This document shows, in pieces, positions 1-8,368 of a DNA stretch of 39,889 nt (its first letter is position 1; every line of letters starts with the position of its first letter). Location of the stretch: the NCBI GenBank assembly GCA_905221605.1, contig CAJNDS010000665.1, positions 1 to 39,889 of the forward strand, in the 5' to 3' direction. The DNA comes from Symbiodinium natans. Its lineage: Eukaryota; Sar; Dinophyceae; Suessiales; Symbiodiniaceae. The notes beneath the pieces are model-generated. The model saw only the letters and a program-made list of their open reading frames with translations. It had not been told where the DNA came from and made no database searches. The translations under genes were made by a program, and so were the position numbers.

Positions 1-244
1 CGCCCATGCAGCACTTGATGGTAGCGTCTATGGAAATAAATGAAAACTCGTTCGCTGCTAGGAGGCAGTCCACAGTCGATTTTTGCAGCTGGCAAACAGA
101 TGGCGATGAAAAAACGTCTTCAATGATCGGCCACCAATGTCTCACGTCGGTTGGCAGAAGAGATGCCAATTCAGAGCCGGCGGAAACGACGCTGGCTGCG
201 ATTCTGGGTCGGGCCTCAGGCAAGCAGAAATAGCATCGTACACC
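1..244 (-). CDS. DDE-type transposase, N-terminal part (cut by window edge)
   Basis: This is the same frame as the helicase/peptidase exon. It reads RCYFCLPEARPRI, then WWPIIEDVFSS and, close to the edge, FSFISIDATIKCCMG. A beta strand ending in an Asp (SIDAT, Asp codon at 26-28) is the expected form of the first catalytic residue of an RNase H-fold transposase. I recall similar sequences in dinoflagellate genomes but cannot search for them here. The second and third acidic residues would lie outside the window. The transposase would act in the nucleus on element ends, and the C2H2 finger just upstream may bind those ends. Confidence 0.55.
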
Positions 245-289
245 CTTTTTGCCTTACATCTTAAAAACAAATTATCTGCGCCAAGTCAC
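245..289 (-). other. In-frame stops or a 45-nt GT-AG intron
   Basis: The frame of the helicase exon meets TAA at 272-274 and another TAA just beyond, yet protein-like sequence resumes in the same frame. A GT-AG segment of 45 nt (GCG|GTGACT to AAAAAG|GGTGTA, minus strand) would remove both stops and keep frame. It is shorter than the other introns here, so genuine nonsense mutations remain possible. Confidence 0.4.
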
Positions 290-3200
290 CGCTTTGCATT
301 TCGCATGACACAGCAGCAGCTCGCGGTAGACAATGTCTCCGAAATCTTTCGTGTAGTAAAGATTTCTTACCCTCCGAGTTTTCTTGCGTTGTAGCAAGGT
401 CTCTTGATGCCAAAACTCAGGGCCATGAGCTGTGAGCACCAGACGTATGTGCCGATCAATATCATTGACGTAAGCTGAAAGAGGCGGCTGTACTGAAGCA
501 CGTAAAATGTCGGCGCTCCTGCGCAAATAAGACTTGCCGCTACCTCCTGCCAATTGATCATGATCAAACAGCGCGCACACAATCTTGAGTTGTTTCGTGC
601 CGCTGCACACAAACTGGCGTTCCTTTGTATGATACTTCTCCATATGCTCACGAACTCGGGCATGGCGTTGAAAAGAACGAAAAGGGCAAAAAGGACACAG
701 TCTCACGTTCAAACCACTGTCTTTAATTGCGTCAGAGACCTCCTTCTGCAAATAGCCGAGAAGTAGATTACCCACAGCAACTACAGGCTCCTCCTCTTCA
801 TCCTCCTCTGCCTCTTTGATTTCGCACTCATCATCGCTGCCAGGCTCCGGAGGTGAGCATTCGCAAGGGTTGCTAAGAAGGCCTTCCCAGTCCGTTTCCA
901 TTCGTCCTGCTCCTGCATGTAGGCCAAATAAGCATTTTTCCGGAGAATTGCTATCGTTGGGAGGAGTCGCAGCCTCGTCTGCACGCGATTGAAAAACGTG
1001 GAAAGTCACGAGGCTGCTGGCATCTATGGCCTCACGTGCAAAGTCTTGCAGTTCTGACAAGAGCATGCGAGTCTTGTAATTGCCATCCCACATTTCCACC
1101 AGGTTATTTTCTCTGACTTTGCACGCAAGGCAATGAGGATTGCCGTCGTGCTCGACGTGCAACAAATACAGTCCCTGATCTTCCACATTCATTTTGAGAG
1201 TTGCTTCTGCGTGAAGTTGGAGTTCATCCAAGACAGACCGATAACATCGGGATCCACATTGCGAGGCTTCGCTGTTTTTCTGTCCGGGCTTCGCAAGTGA
1301 CTTTATAATAGCATCCTTCATACCAGGCAACAGTTGAGCTAAGGCCAAAGGAATACAATTGCCATGCGCAAGCAGGACATCATCAATTGCATCTTCACTG
1401 CTTTCGGCAGGCGTGCGACACAGTTCTCTGAAAAATAGATGTCTTTTTTCGAGGATGTTAACCTCGAACTGTGTTTTATCACGAATCGCACACATAGCTT
1501 CTTTGCAGAGCGCATCAGCTGTAATTGTCGATTCTAGGCCACCAAGCCGGATGCCATCGAAATGAAGCGATAGATGCGCAGGCTTGTGCTGCAGTGCGCA
1601 GGCCTCCCAAGCTTCAAGAATATAATCTTCCGCCGCCGCATACAAATAAAAAAGCGTTGAAGCTTCTGGATTTGGCTTGTCCGACATGCCCAGCACTGTT
1701 TCATAAACATCTGGCAACAAAGAGCAGGCCAGCCATCTCAGGTAAATTGACGCTTTCTGTAGCTTCTGCAAGAATACGTTCCCTGGCAGGTGTCCTGACG
1801 CATTGCCGCCGAACAGGACCTCGTGCAGGATCTGCTTACCTTGCCTCACCGAAGTGTTCAGTTCTTGCTTGCAAACTGCTTGTCGTTCTTGAGCACACCT
1901 CTTCATGATTGCGATGACCCACTCTTCGATCTCGGAATTGGTGTTCAAACGACAAAGAAGTTGATGTAGAACGCAAAAGACAGAATTCTCAATATCCAGA
2001 TCCTTTGTATCGGATGAGCAAATCGTTCGTTGCAAGCACCGCGAAAATTTTTGCACGCCATTCTGTTGCGCGTACGCCCTTGTACGCACGAGGTCATGAA
2101 ATGAGCGAGAATATCCCACTTCTACTTTCAAGTCACACGGAAGCTCTTCTTCTTGTGACATAGGTGTCTTTCCAGTGCGACGCTTTTTCGCAGGAATTTG
2201 ATTCAGACAGAGCTTATCAATCCAGGAGGACATGTGCTCTTCTCTTTCTGAAAGCTTCTTGCTGAGGCTTTCGGCTTCGCGAATCTTCTCGCTGGCTGTA
2301 GTTGACTGCTTGCCCCTTCTGCCAGCGCTGCGCATTTGCTTTGTCTTGAGATTCAGAAACTGAATAATGCAGGCTACATTTGCTTCGCGATCTGCGTTGC
2401 CGTGAGCATACCTTTTCGCAGCTCGGATGTTTTGCAGTTCTTGGTGATGAACATCTGAGGCAAGGGCTTTCACGGAAATAACATCTCGCAAACCCTTAGT
2501 CAAAGTAACCGCCGGAAAAGCAGAATCTTTGTACTTGTTGCTTTTGACATCTGCACGCAAAATCATTTTCTCGGTCAATAGAGCTTCCCACAAGCTGTCC
2601 CTGTCGAGGTTCTTTGGATGATCTGAAGGCAGCTTTACATATTTCCACATCCCTTTCGTGATCATCGTCTTGTTCTTGTCAAGACAGTGGTCTCGAATAG
2701 CAGAGGCAACGTTGCGCAATTGCTGCAGTAACTCCTTCTGCTTTGCGTCGGCTTCTTGACTGCTTTCATCTACAGGCACCTGCAGGGTTTTTTTTGTTTC
2801 GGATGAGCGCTTCTGCACCCGAAGATTGCAGGCTTCTCTCATACAATCCTCTGTGAAAGAACCAGACGCGTATTGTTCGATCATGTACCTGCACTGTTCT
2901 CGGCTGTTCTCCACTTCGAATGCGTGCTGTAAACGAAGGGATGCGAGGACGGCTGGAGAACTTCGAAGAAACTCCTTGAGCTCGTCGTCTTTGCTGAAAT
3001 ACCCATCTAAGTTCGCGTCCGGGTAAGTTTCATTGATGATGCTGCTGTCAATGAAGCGAGCTTTCGGTGCCCAAACGAATCCGCGTCGAAGTGCAGAATT
3101 AAAATTCTCCTCGGTGACTCCGCTGAAGCGAAACATTGCATTCAGTTCGCAGCGTTTCCAGCCAACGCACTCAATCATGCGAGTTTGAACACCGTACGGC

Positions 3201-3426
3201 TTTCTTCCAGCTATGCCGTCCGCCGACATAGTTTTTTTGAATAAATCTTCCCTGAGCTTCCTGGAAGTTTCAGGCTTTTCCTGAGCAGTCAGGATGAAAG
3301 CGCCGCAGGATTGTTCGATCTGCTTTCTCATTTCCTGTTCGTCATACCAAATCTGTGGATCAATATATTTGTGGTTCGGCCCATACACGGCGTCCAAGTG
3401 AGCGCTGTAAAGAGATTGACCCACAC
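290..3426 (-). CDS. D5-like SF3 helicase core, OTU-like cysteine peptidase and C2H2 zinc finger
   Basis: The exon starts with VGQSLYSAHL, completing the P-loop, where Gln replaces the usual Lys. SF3 motifs follow: FILTAQEKP (motif B, nt ~3271-3300), KKTMSADGIAGRKPYG (B', ~3196-3243) and ELNAMFRF with the sensor Asn (motif C, ~3124-3147). A conserved helical segment (YPDANLDG to CMREA) is at 3027-2831. Further on are basic coiled stretches and LHFDGIRLGG, which I cannot assign. HGNCIPLALAQLL (~1330-1370) resembles the OTU DGNC-F-A-L box; NPHCLACKV (~1120-1147) supplies the His and WDGN (~1080-1097) a possible third residue. An acidic run (~790-830) precedes CPFCPF-x12-H-x4-H (~629-700). Conserved-looking text (RNLYYTKDFGDIVYRELLL) leads to the transposase. 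The frame stops at 272, or is spliced at 290. Confidence 0.75.
2831..3027 (-). repeat. Source copy of a 197-bp duplicated helicase segment
   Basis: It is 193 of 197 bases identical to 4964-5160 in the same orientation and frame. It encodes YPDANLDGYFSKDDELK through CMREA, just after the SF3 core. It is the likely source because it sits in its normal helicase context. Confidence 0.9.
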
Positions 3427-3518
3427 CTCAGCAGCTCAGCAGACTTTTTCATGTTGTACTTTAGTCGCTGGTTATTCAGGCTCTGTACGCATTAAAATAT
3501 GTTGTTTATTTGCCTTGC
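3427..3518 (-). other. Inferred GC-AG intron inside the Walker A loop (92 nt)
   Basis: The donor is CCAGGAG|GCAAGG and the acceptor CTGCTGAG|GTGTGG (minus strand), phase 1. The join gives SPGGVGQSL. The downstream exon has no ATG near its 5' end and is preceded directly by a stop in frame, which supports an acceptor here. Confidence 0.65.
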
Positions 3519-3603
3519 CTCCTGGGCTCACCCCGATGAAGCACCTCACGATGTTCTCACCTCGTTTGGCGAGAGCAAGCGCTGCTTGATGGCAAGCAAA
3601 AAC
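3519..3603 (-). CDS. SF3 helicase, short exon with first half of Walker A
   Basis: This 85-nt exon encodes VFACHQAALALAKRGEN, then IVRCFIGVSPGG. The GVSPGG is the first half of the phosphate-binding loop, and the rest (VGQSL) begins the next exon. The exon ends in phase 1, and the split Gly codon is rebuilt exactly across the intron. It lies in a region with no long open frame and is found only by continuing the helicase. Confidence 0.6.
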
Positions 3604-3710
3604 CTTACGTCGCCGTGATTCGGACCGCGTAACAAATTTTATCTTTCGGTTCACGCTTATGTTTTTAAAGGATCGATAAAGTTTTAAGAAAGTAATTCAG
3701 TCCGAGAGGC
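3604..3710 (-). other. Inferred GC-AG intron (107 nt)
   Basis: The donor is GAT|GCCTCTC and the acceptor GACGTAAG|GTTTTT (minus strand), phase 0. It contains several in-frame stops, so it cannot be coding in this frame. Confidence 0.5.
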
Positions 3711-4334
3711 ATCATTGTTTAACCAGAACGTTTCTGAGAAGAACTGGAGCAAGCGCTTCTTAGCTGCCTCGTAGACGGGGTCTCCCAAGTCGCATAGCAG
3801 AGGATGAGGAATGTGCACGTAGATGTTGTCTTCGGGGACACCTTGCGCAAAATCAACGTGCTTCTGAGGACTAACATCATACAGCACCGCGCAATCCTTG
3901 TACGTGATGCCAGCTGCTTTCTTCTGCGGTGTATCGCACCACTCCACTAACAAATTAAAAATTCTATCCTCAAGCAGCTTTGTCTGCAGAACGTAGCCAG
4001 CTTTTGTCAGAGAATCAGCGGTGCCCATCGCCCGTCCTGAAAGCACACCGTGGTCTGCATCTGGAGCTCCTTCTTGATCTACTCGAGATTGCGCGCGGCG
4101 AGGTCCGCTGGGAATGTGTCCGAGCGCAGCATTTTCACATTGTTCGAGTAGAGTCTGAGCAGAATTATTGTGTGAACGAAGCAGATCGTCAATCTGGTCC
4201 AGTACATTCGCGTCAGTCCTCAGCGGAGCGGCCGTCATAAGTCTGAACAGTCCTTCCAGTTGCAAGAAAAACCGTTTGACTCTGGCAAGTGTGTTTTGCG
4301 GCGGGACACCTCGATGCAAAGCGAAAGCACCATA
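3711..4334 (-). CDS. SF3 helicase, N-terminal (D5_N-like) part
   Basis: This 624-nt exon (208 codons, phase 0 at both ends) links the nuclease exon to the helicase core. Its last third resembles the D5_N region that precedes superfamily 3 helicases in viral primase-helicases: LLEDRIFNLLVEWCD, then an IYVHIPHPLLCDLGDPVYE stretch, and KKRLLQFFSETFWLNND at the end. The first part (MTAAPLRTDANVLDQIDDLL) is a predicted helical linker with no motif I know. Left unspliced, the frame runs a few codons further and stops at 3684. I prefer splicing at the GC donor after LNND, because the next exon starts with VFACHQAALALAKRGEN, the usual continuation of this helicase. Confidence 0.6.
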
Positions 4335-4390
4335 CTGAAAAAAAAAAACAAATTTCCTTCGTGACATCGCATGTGGATGTCGCCCTCCAC
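4335..4390 (-). other. Inferred GT-AG intron (56 nt)
   Basis: The donor is ATC|GTGGAGG and the acceptor a long T tract then CAG|TATGG (minus strand). It is phase 0 and joins LLWI to YGAFALHRG. Without it the exon reads into a low-complexity FFFF stretch and a stop at 4235. Confidence 0.6.
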
Positions 4391-7300
4391 GATCCATAAG
4401 AGCATGACGAGCTCGCGAACATGCAAATCTGTTAGCCGTAGCCGATAAACGGAAATAGCTCCAGTGCTAATCCGAAGCAAGCTTTCGTTCATAGACGGAA
4501 ACTTCTGCAAGATGTGCTGTCGAATTCTTGACACTTTGTCAGGTATGCTTGGCTCGCCGTCTGGCACGCGAGGCACAACGATGGCAAGATGCTCATTTGC
4601 AACCAAAGTGAGGTTCTCAAAGAATTGTTCAAATCTGGACATAGTGGAGTCGGCGCCTGGAAGTAGTCGTCTCTTCCTCGCTCTATCCAGTCTTGCACTT
4701 TTCTCGAAACCATCTGCGTCCTGGCCAAGGTTCAAATCATTGATTTCGCCTTGAGACGGCATGGGTATGATTTCTTCGACAGGTTCCTGGCCAGGCGATA
4801 CTTGTGAAGCAAAAACTGCAGCCGCCTGTAGGACACCCGCAGCTGAGTTCTCTTCCTCATCTGAAAGCATTCCAATTTCAGGCATGCCTGCAACTTCTTC
4901 ATCTTCCACTACTCCATGTTGACCATCTCGCGAACTGGAAGCACCTCCCACAAAGTCTTCTATGGCTTCTCGCATACAATCCTCTGTGAAAGAACCAGAC
5001 GCGTGTTGTTCGATCATGTACCTGCACTGTTCTCGGCTGTTCTCCACTTCGAATGCGTGCTGTAAACGAAGGGATGCGAGGACGGCTGGAGAACTTCGAA
5101 GAAACTCCTTGAGCTCGTCGTCTTTGCTGAAACACCCATCTAAGTTCGCGTCCGGATAAGCTTGAGACGGCAAAGGTATGCTTTTGTCGACAGGTTCCTG
5201 GCGAGGCGATACGTGTGAAGCAGAAACTGCAGCCGCTTGTAGGACACCGGCAGCTGAGTTCCCTTCCTCCTCTGACAGCATTCCAATTTCAGGCATGTCT
5301 GCAACTTCTTCATCTTCCACTACTCCATGTTGACCATCTCGCGAACTGGAAGCACCTCCCACAAAGGCTTCTATGTTGATGGGAGCGCCAAAAAGACGAC
5401 GCCTTGCATTTTGAACGACGAACTCAAGAAGTGAGCTGATCCACGCAACGTCCGAAAGGTCAGTCTCTCGCGGGTGCTGGACCATTGTCGTCATGTGATC
5501 TTGTAGGATCTTGTCTCCTTGCAGACGACAGTGCACATACATGTAGAGAATGTAGGTTTTGTTCTCGAAGTCATCGTGCAATAGCTTCAGGAATGTTCTC
5601 AGCAAGAACATACATTTTTCCCAGTGTCGTTTTGTCTCCTGCGCCCATTCTTCTGGATTTGGCAACAAAACCGTAGCCATGGGTTGCACATCAAACAGCC
5701 TTTGATAGCGACGAATAGTGCCAGAAATAAGTATTCTGCGATCGTCAGTCCTGTGTGGCTCTGTCGTTGATCCACCCTCGTAGTCTGGCCAGCCTCGCAG
5801 CATGTCTACTGTTTCGCCTTCAATGGAAGAAACTAGAAGTGGGAGATTGTTTGTGTTTACGGGAGCGCCGCAAAGGAAGTGTTTTGCATCTCGGACCACG
5901 AACTCAAGAAGTGAGCTGAGCCACGCAACGTCTGACAGGCCAGTCTCTCGCGGGTGCGGAACCATTGTTGTCATCCTGGCTTGTAGGCATCTGTCTTTCC
6001 GAAGACGACAGTGCACGTACATGTAGAGAATGTAGGTTTTGTTCTCGAAGTCATCGTGCAATAGTCTCAGGAATGTTCTGAGCATGCACATACATTTTTC
6101 CCAGTGTCGTTTTGACTCCTGCGCCCATTCTTCTGGATTTGGCAACAAATCCGCAGCCATGGGATGCACATCAAACAGCCTTTGATAGCGACGAACAGTG
6201 CCGGATAGAAGTATTCTGCGTTCGGCCGTCCTGTGTGGCTCTGTCGTTGATCCACCCTCATAGTCCCGCCAGGCTCGCAGCATGTCCACGGTTTCTTTTT
6301 CCATCCGAGAAACTGGAAGTATGAGAGGATTGTCACGGTGCTCAGGATGACAGCAAACCACAAACATAGCCGACACGGTGATGTTGTAGTACTTCTCCAA
6401 AATATGGCGATATGTGTTAAGCTGCAAACAGTAATGGATTTCTTTCGTGTCTTGAAGATGCTGCAAAGGTTGTTTCATCATCCGTCGAAATGAAGTACAG
6501 AATGTGGTTGCTCGCAGTCCTGCAGTGCGTTTCCAGTCCACCAGTATGAAAGTTCCATCGTCGCGCCGGCCAACGAAGTCGATGGACCCTGCGATTTGTT
6601 CTTCCTCTGCAAAGATGAGCCACTCGGTCCGCCAAGCTTTGCAGTTGTTGCGCAACGAACACAAGAATTTCTGCAGCATTTCAACCTCTGGCGAACACGG
6701 CACCACGTGGCCGTTCAAGTAAGCCTCGAAGACATAGTGCATATATGTACCGTAGTGCGCAGCCCGTTGACCGTTGTTTGTCCACTCCGCCTTGATTTCG
6801 TCCGTGGTCTTGGCCAAGCGAGAAATTTTTTCTTGCAGCGCCGGGTCATGCCGCAACGCTTGAAGCAGGCGACAAATTTGCGTCTCGTCTCGAGGACTAC
6901 CCGCAAACAGCTCTAGCAATTGGGGCGACGCGATGTGAAGCGGCTGAATGTCATCGAACGTGACATGCTGTCGCAGATAGCCAACCCGAGGCCAATTGGC
7001 GCTGCGCTGCATGCCACCGATAACGGAGTCGGCGTCAAAGCTTTCTGCAAACGTGTGCACAACTCCAGTCACCGAGCCCCTGACCTTTTTCTTGTCCACG
7101 AAGTACACGTGCTCTTTGGCGAAAAACTGAACACGCAGGTCTCGGTCGTGTGGATGCAAATACTTCAGTATGTCCACATCGAGAGCTGTGTCGGAAGAAA
7201 ATAAATCAGGAGATCTTGGAACGTTGACCAGACTTTCTGCTTCACAATGTTTCGGCAAAAATCCGTCCATAGCAGCCACACGCTTGGCTTTGCGAGCATA

Positions 7301-7559
7301 AGCTGCTAACTTCGACTGCGCCCAACGTTTGCGCTGAAGTTGTGTCATTTCAGCTTCCTCGCGCGAGCCACCCACAAAATCCTGAAAGCCTTCTTCGCGC
7401 GAGCCACCCACAAAATCCTGAAAGCGAATTCGTTCACAAGAAGGACACCACCTCCAAGGCATAGTGCCCACGTGAGGAGCGCAGACCCAAACACGACAAG
7501 CAGGGCAAACGCACCAATGTGGCAGCAGCAGCGGCTTCCACTCGCCGCAGAAATCGCAC
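4391..7559 (-). CDS. Zinc module 2, PD-(D/E)XK (RecB/Cas4-like) nuclease, internal repeats and linker
   Basis: The exon opens with a second RING-like zinc module (nt 7558-7440) with the same eight-ligand spacing as the first, then a doubled FQDFVGGSREE tag. The nuclease follows. A strand with GSVTGVVHTF precedes GTYMH (nt ~6735-6750), then GSIDFV (~6570-6590), ILVDWKR (~6525-6545) and QLNTYRHIL (~6410-6430). These are the His, Asp, D-x-K and Q-x3-Y motifs of the RecB/Cas4 family of DNA exonucleases, so the catalytic set looks complete. After it come two copies of a ~160-residue unit I do not recognise, each with DYEGGSTTEPHR and HDDFENKTYILYMYV. Two copies of a 72-residue acidic linker (FVGGASSSRDG) then surround a copied helicase segment. 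The C-terminal ~130 residues lead into the helicase. The exon ends in phase 0 at ..LLWI. Confidence 0.75.
4750..4964 (-). repeat. Acidic FVGGASSS linker, downstream copy
   Basis: This 215-bp segment matches 5161-5375 at an offset of 411 bp. It encodes DFVGGASSSRDG, an EDEEV acidic patch, EIGMLS and a Pro/Ser-rich end. The unit repeated is linker plus the helicase insert. Confidence 0.85.
4964..5160 (-). repeat. Inserted copy of the 197-bp helicase segment
   Basis: Four mismatches separate it from 2831-3027: positions equal to L/R, Y/H and Y/C changes and one silent or linker change. It sits exactly between two copies of the acidic linker and keeps the frame open. Confidence 0.9.
5161..5375 (-). 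repeat. Acidic FVGGASSS linker, upstream copy
   Basis: Direct copy of 4750-4964 with scattered substitutions and no frame break. It follows the second 160-residue unit directly. Confidence 0.85.
5376..6335 (-). repeat. Two tandem 480-bp coding repeats (160 residues each)
   Basis: Copies at about 5376-5855 and 5856-6335 are offset by exactly 480 bp, so the frame is kept. Each encodes ETVDMLR, DYEGGSTTEPHRT, RRYQRLFDV, LLPNPEEWAQE, HDDFENKTYILYMYVHCRL and LSDVAW. I do not recognise the fold; it looks mainly helical. The duplication is older than the 197-bp one, judging by its greater divergence. Confidence 0.85.
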
Positions 7560-7638
7560 CTTGAAAATAATTCAGTTACATTACGGCAGTCTTTGTTCAG
7601 AAAGCTACTAAAAGTTTTCCTATGTTCAGATAAGCAGC
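7560..7638 (-). other. Inferred GC-AG intron (79 nt)
   Basis: On the minus strand the donor is AA|GCTGCTTATC and the acceptor TTATTTTCAAG|GTGC. It joins phase 2 to phase 2 and gives IK-CDFCG, which matches the spacing of the first zinc module exactly. GC donors are common in dinoflagellates. Confidence 0.6.
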
Positions 7639-8359
7639 TTGATTCGAGTACCACTGGTTGTAATAGGTGTCAGCAACGGAGTGACGCGCGAGTCTTCTTG
7701 AACAAATGACGTGGAGAGAATCCAAATGAATACTGGAGAGAAGGCAAGCGGAGCGTCGGGTACTTCGTTTCTGAGAACCACACGTCCAAGCGCAAAGCCG
7801 TTTAGCGTCAATTCCATTTCACGAGGCTGCCACCGCAAATGAAAAACATGAGCCGACGAAGATGCGCCAATAGCTCTGACAAGTCGATGCTTGGGGCATT
7901 CGACAGCAGGACTGCCAGTCACTCCCATGTAATACCGGCAGGTTTCCCGGCCAGGATCTTCGATGCGGACATACCAACGTCTGTTGGTGTCCAGAGCCTT
8001 CGCACCGAAGTAAATCGCCTTCGTTGTTGCATATATCCTCATACAAAACCGGGCGTTGCCAAACAGACAATGAGGCGAACTCCACGCCTGTGCACCGTGG
8101 CCTGGTAGGCGGAGCTGCTGACATCTCCAATAGATAATAGTCTGAGCCGGAATGTTCAGAAGACAAGCCAACTGTGGAATGTCCATCGACATGGAGGCAG
8201 AGCTTTCAAAGAGATCTGCAGCGTTCCGCAGAGCACGAATGTTTCGCGCAAGCTCTGGGACAGCGAGGTTGATGTGGCGAGCATGCCAATATAGCTTACT
8301 TGCGATTGTGTTGCGGATATCTTTGCAGCAAGTGGCCATAACGTGAAAGTCAGTGTAGT
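7639..8359 (-). CDS. Second F-box / SPRY-like module
   Basis: This block continues the gene in the next frame after the 9-base homopolymer. It is homologous to the upstream module. With one base added at the run, the two F-boxes align over 30 residues without a gap: LPPEVLYSL against LPSEVLKTL, and ALACVSR against VMATCCK. The beta-rich domain also repeats, with AIYFGAK, a WYVRIED strand, HLRWQPREMELTLNG and FIWIL matching the first copy's LYVGAQD, YCRID, LQLNG and FLWAF. The exon ends in phase 2 at a GC donor (minus strand AA|GCTGCT). The 79-nt intron then joins it to the Cys-x2-Cys of the second zinc module, and the Trp-to-Cys distance becomes 30 residues, the same as in module one. An ATG at 8337-8339 exists, but the homology extends upstream of it, so I do not take it as the start. 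Confidence 0.6.
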
Positions 8360-8368
8360 AAAAAAAAA
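8360..8368 (-). other. Homopolymer frameshift inside second F-box
   Basis: A run of nine A (plus strand) breaks the reading frame between the first and second modules. One more base, or two fewer, restores a gap-free match between the two F-boxes. No AG acceptor lies between the run and the start of the restored frame, so an intron is a poor explanation. It is either a base-calling error in a homopolymer or a real inactivating change. Confidence 0.6.

Noticed and set aside
3684-4397. Independent 237-codon gene with its own ATG
   Set aside because: Its first ~20 codons fall in the inferred intron and T tract; the rest continues the nuclease/helicase gene in phase.
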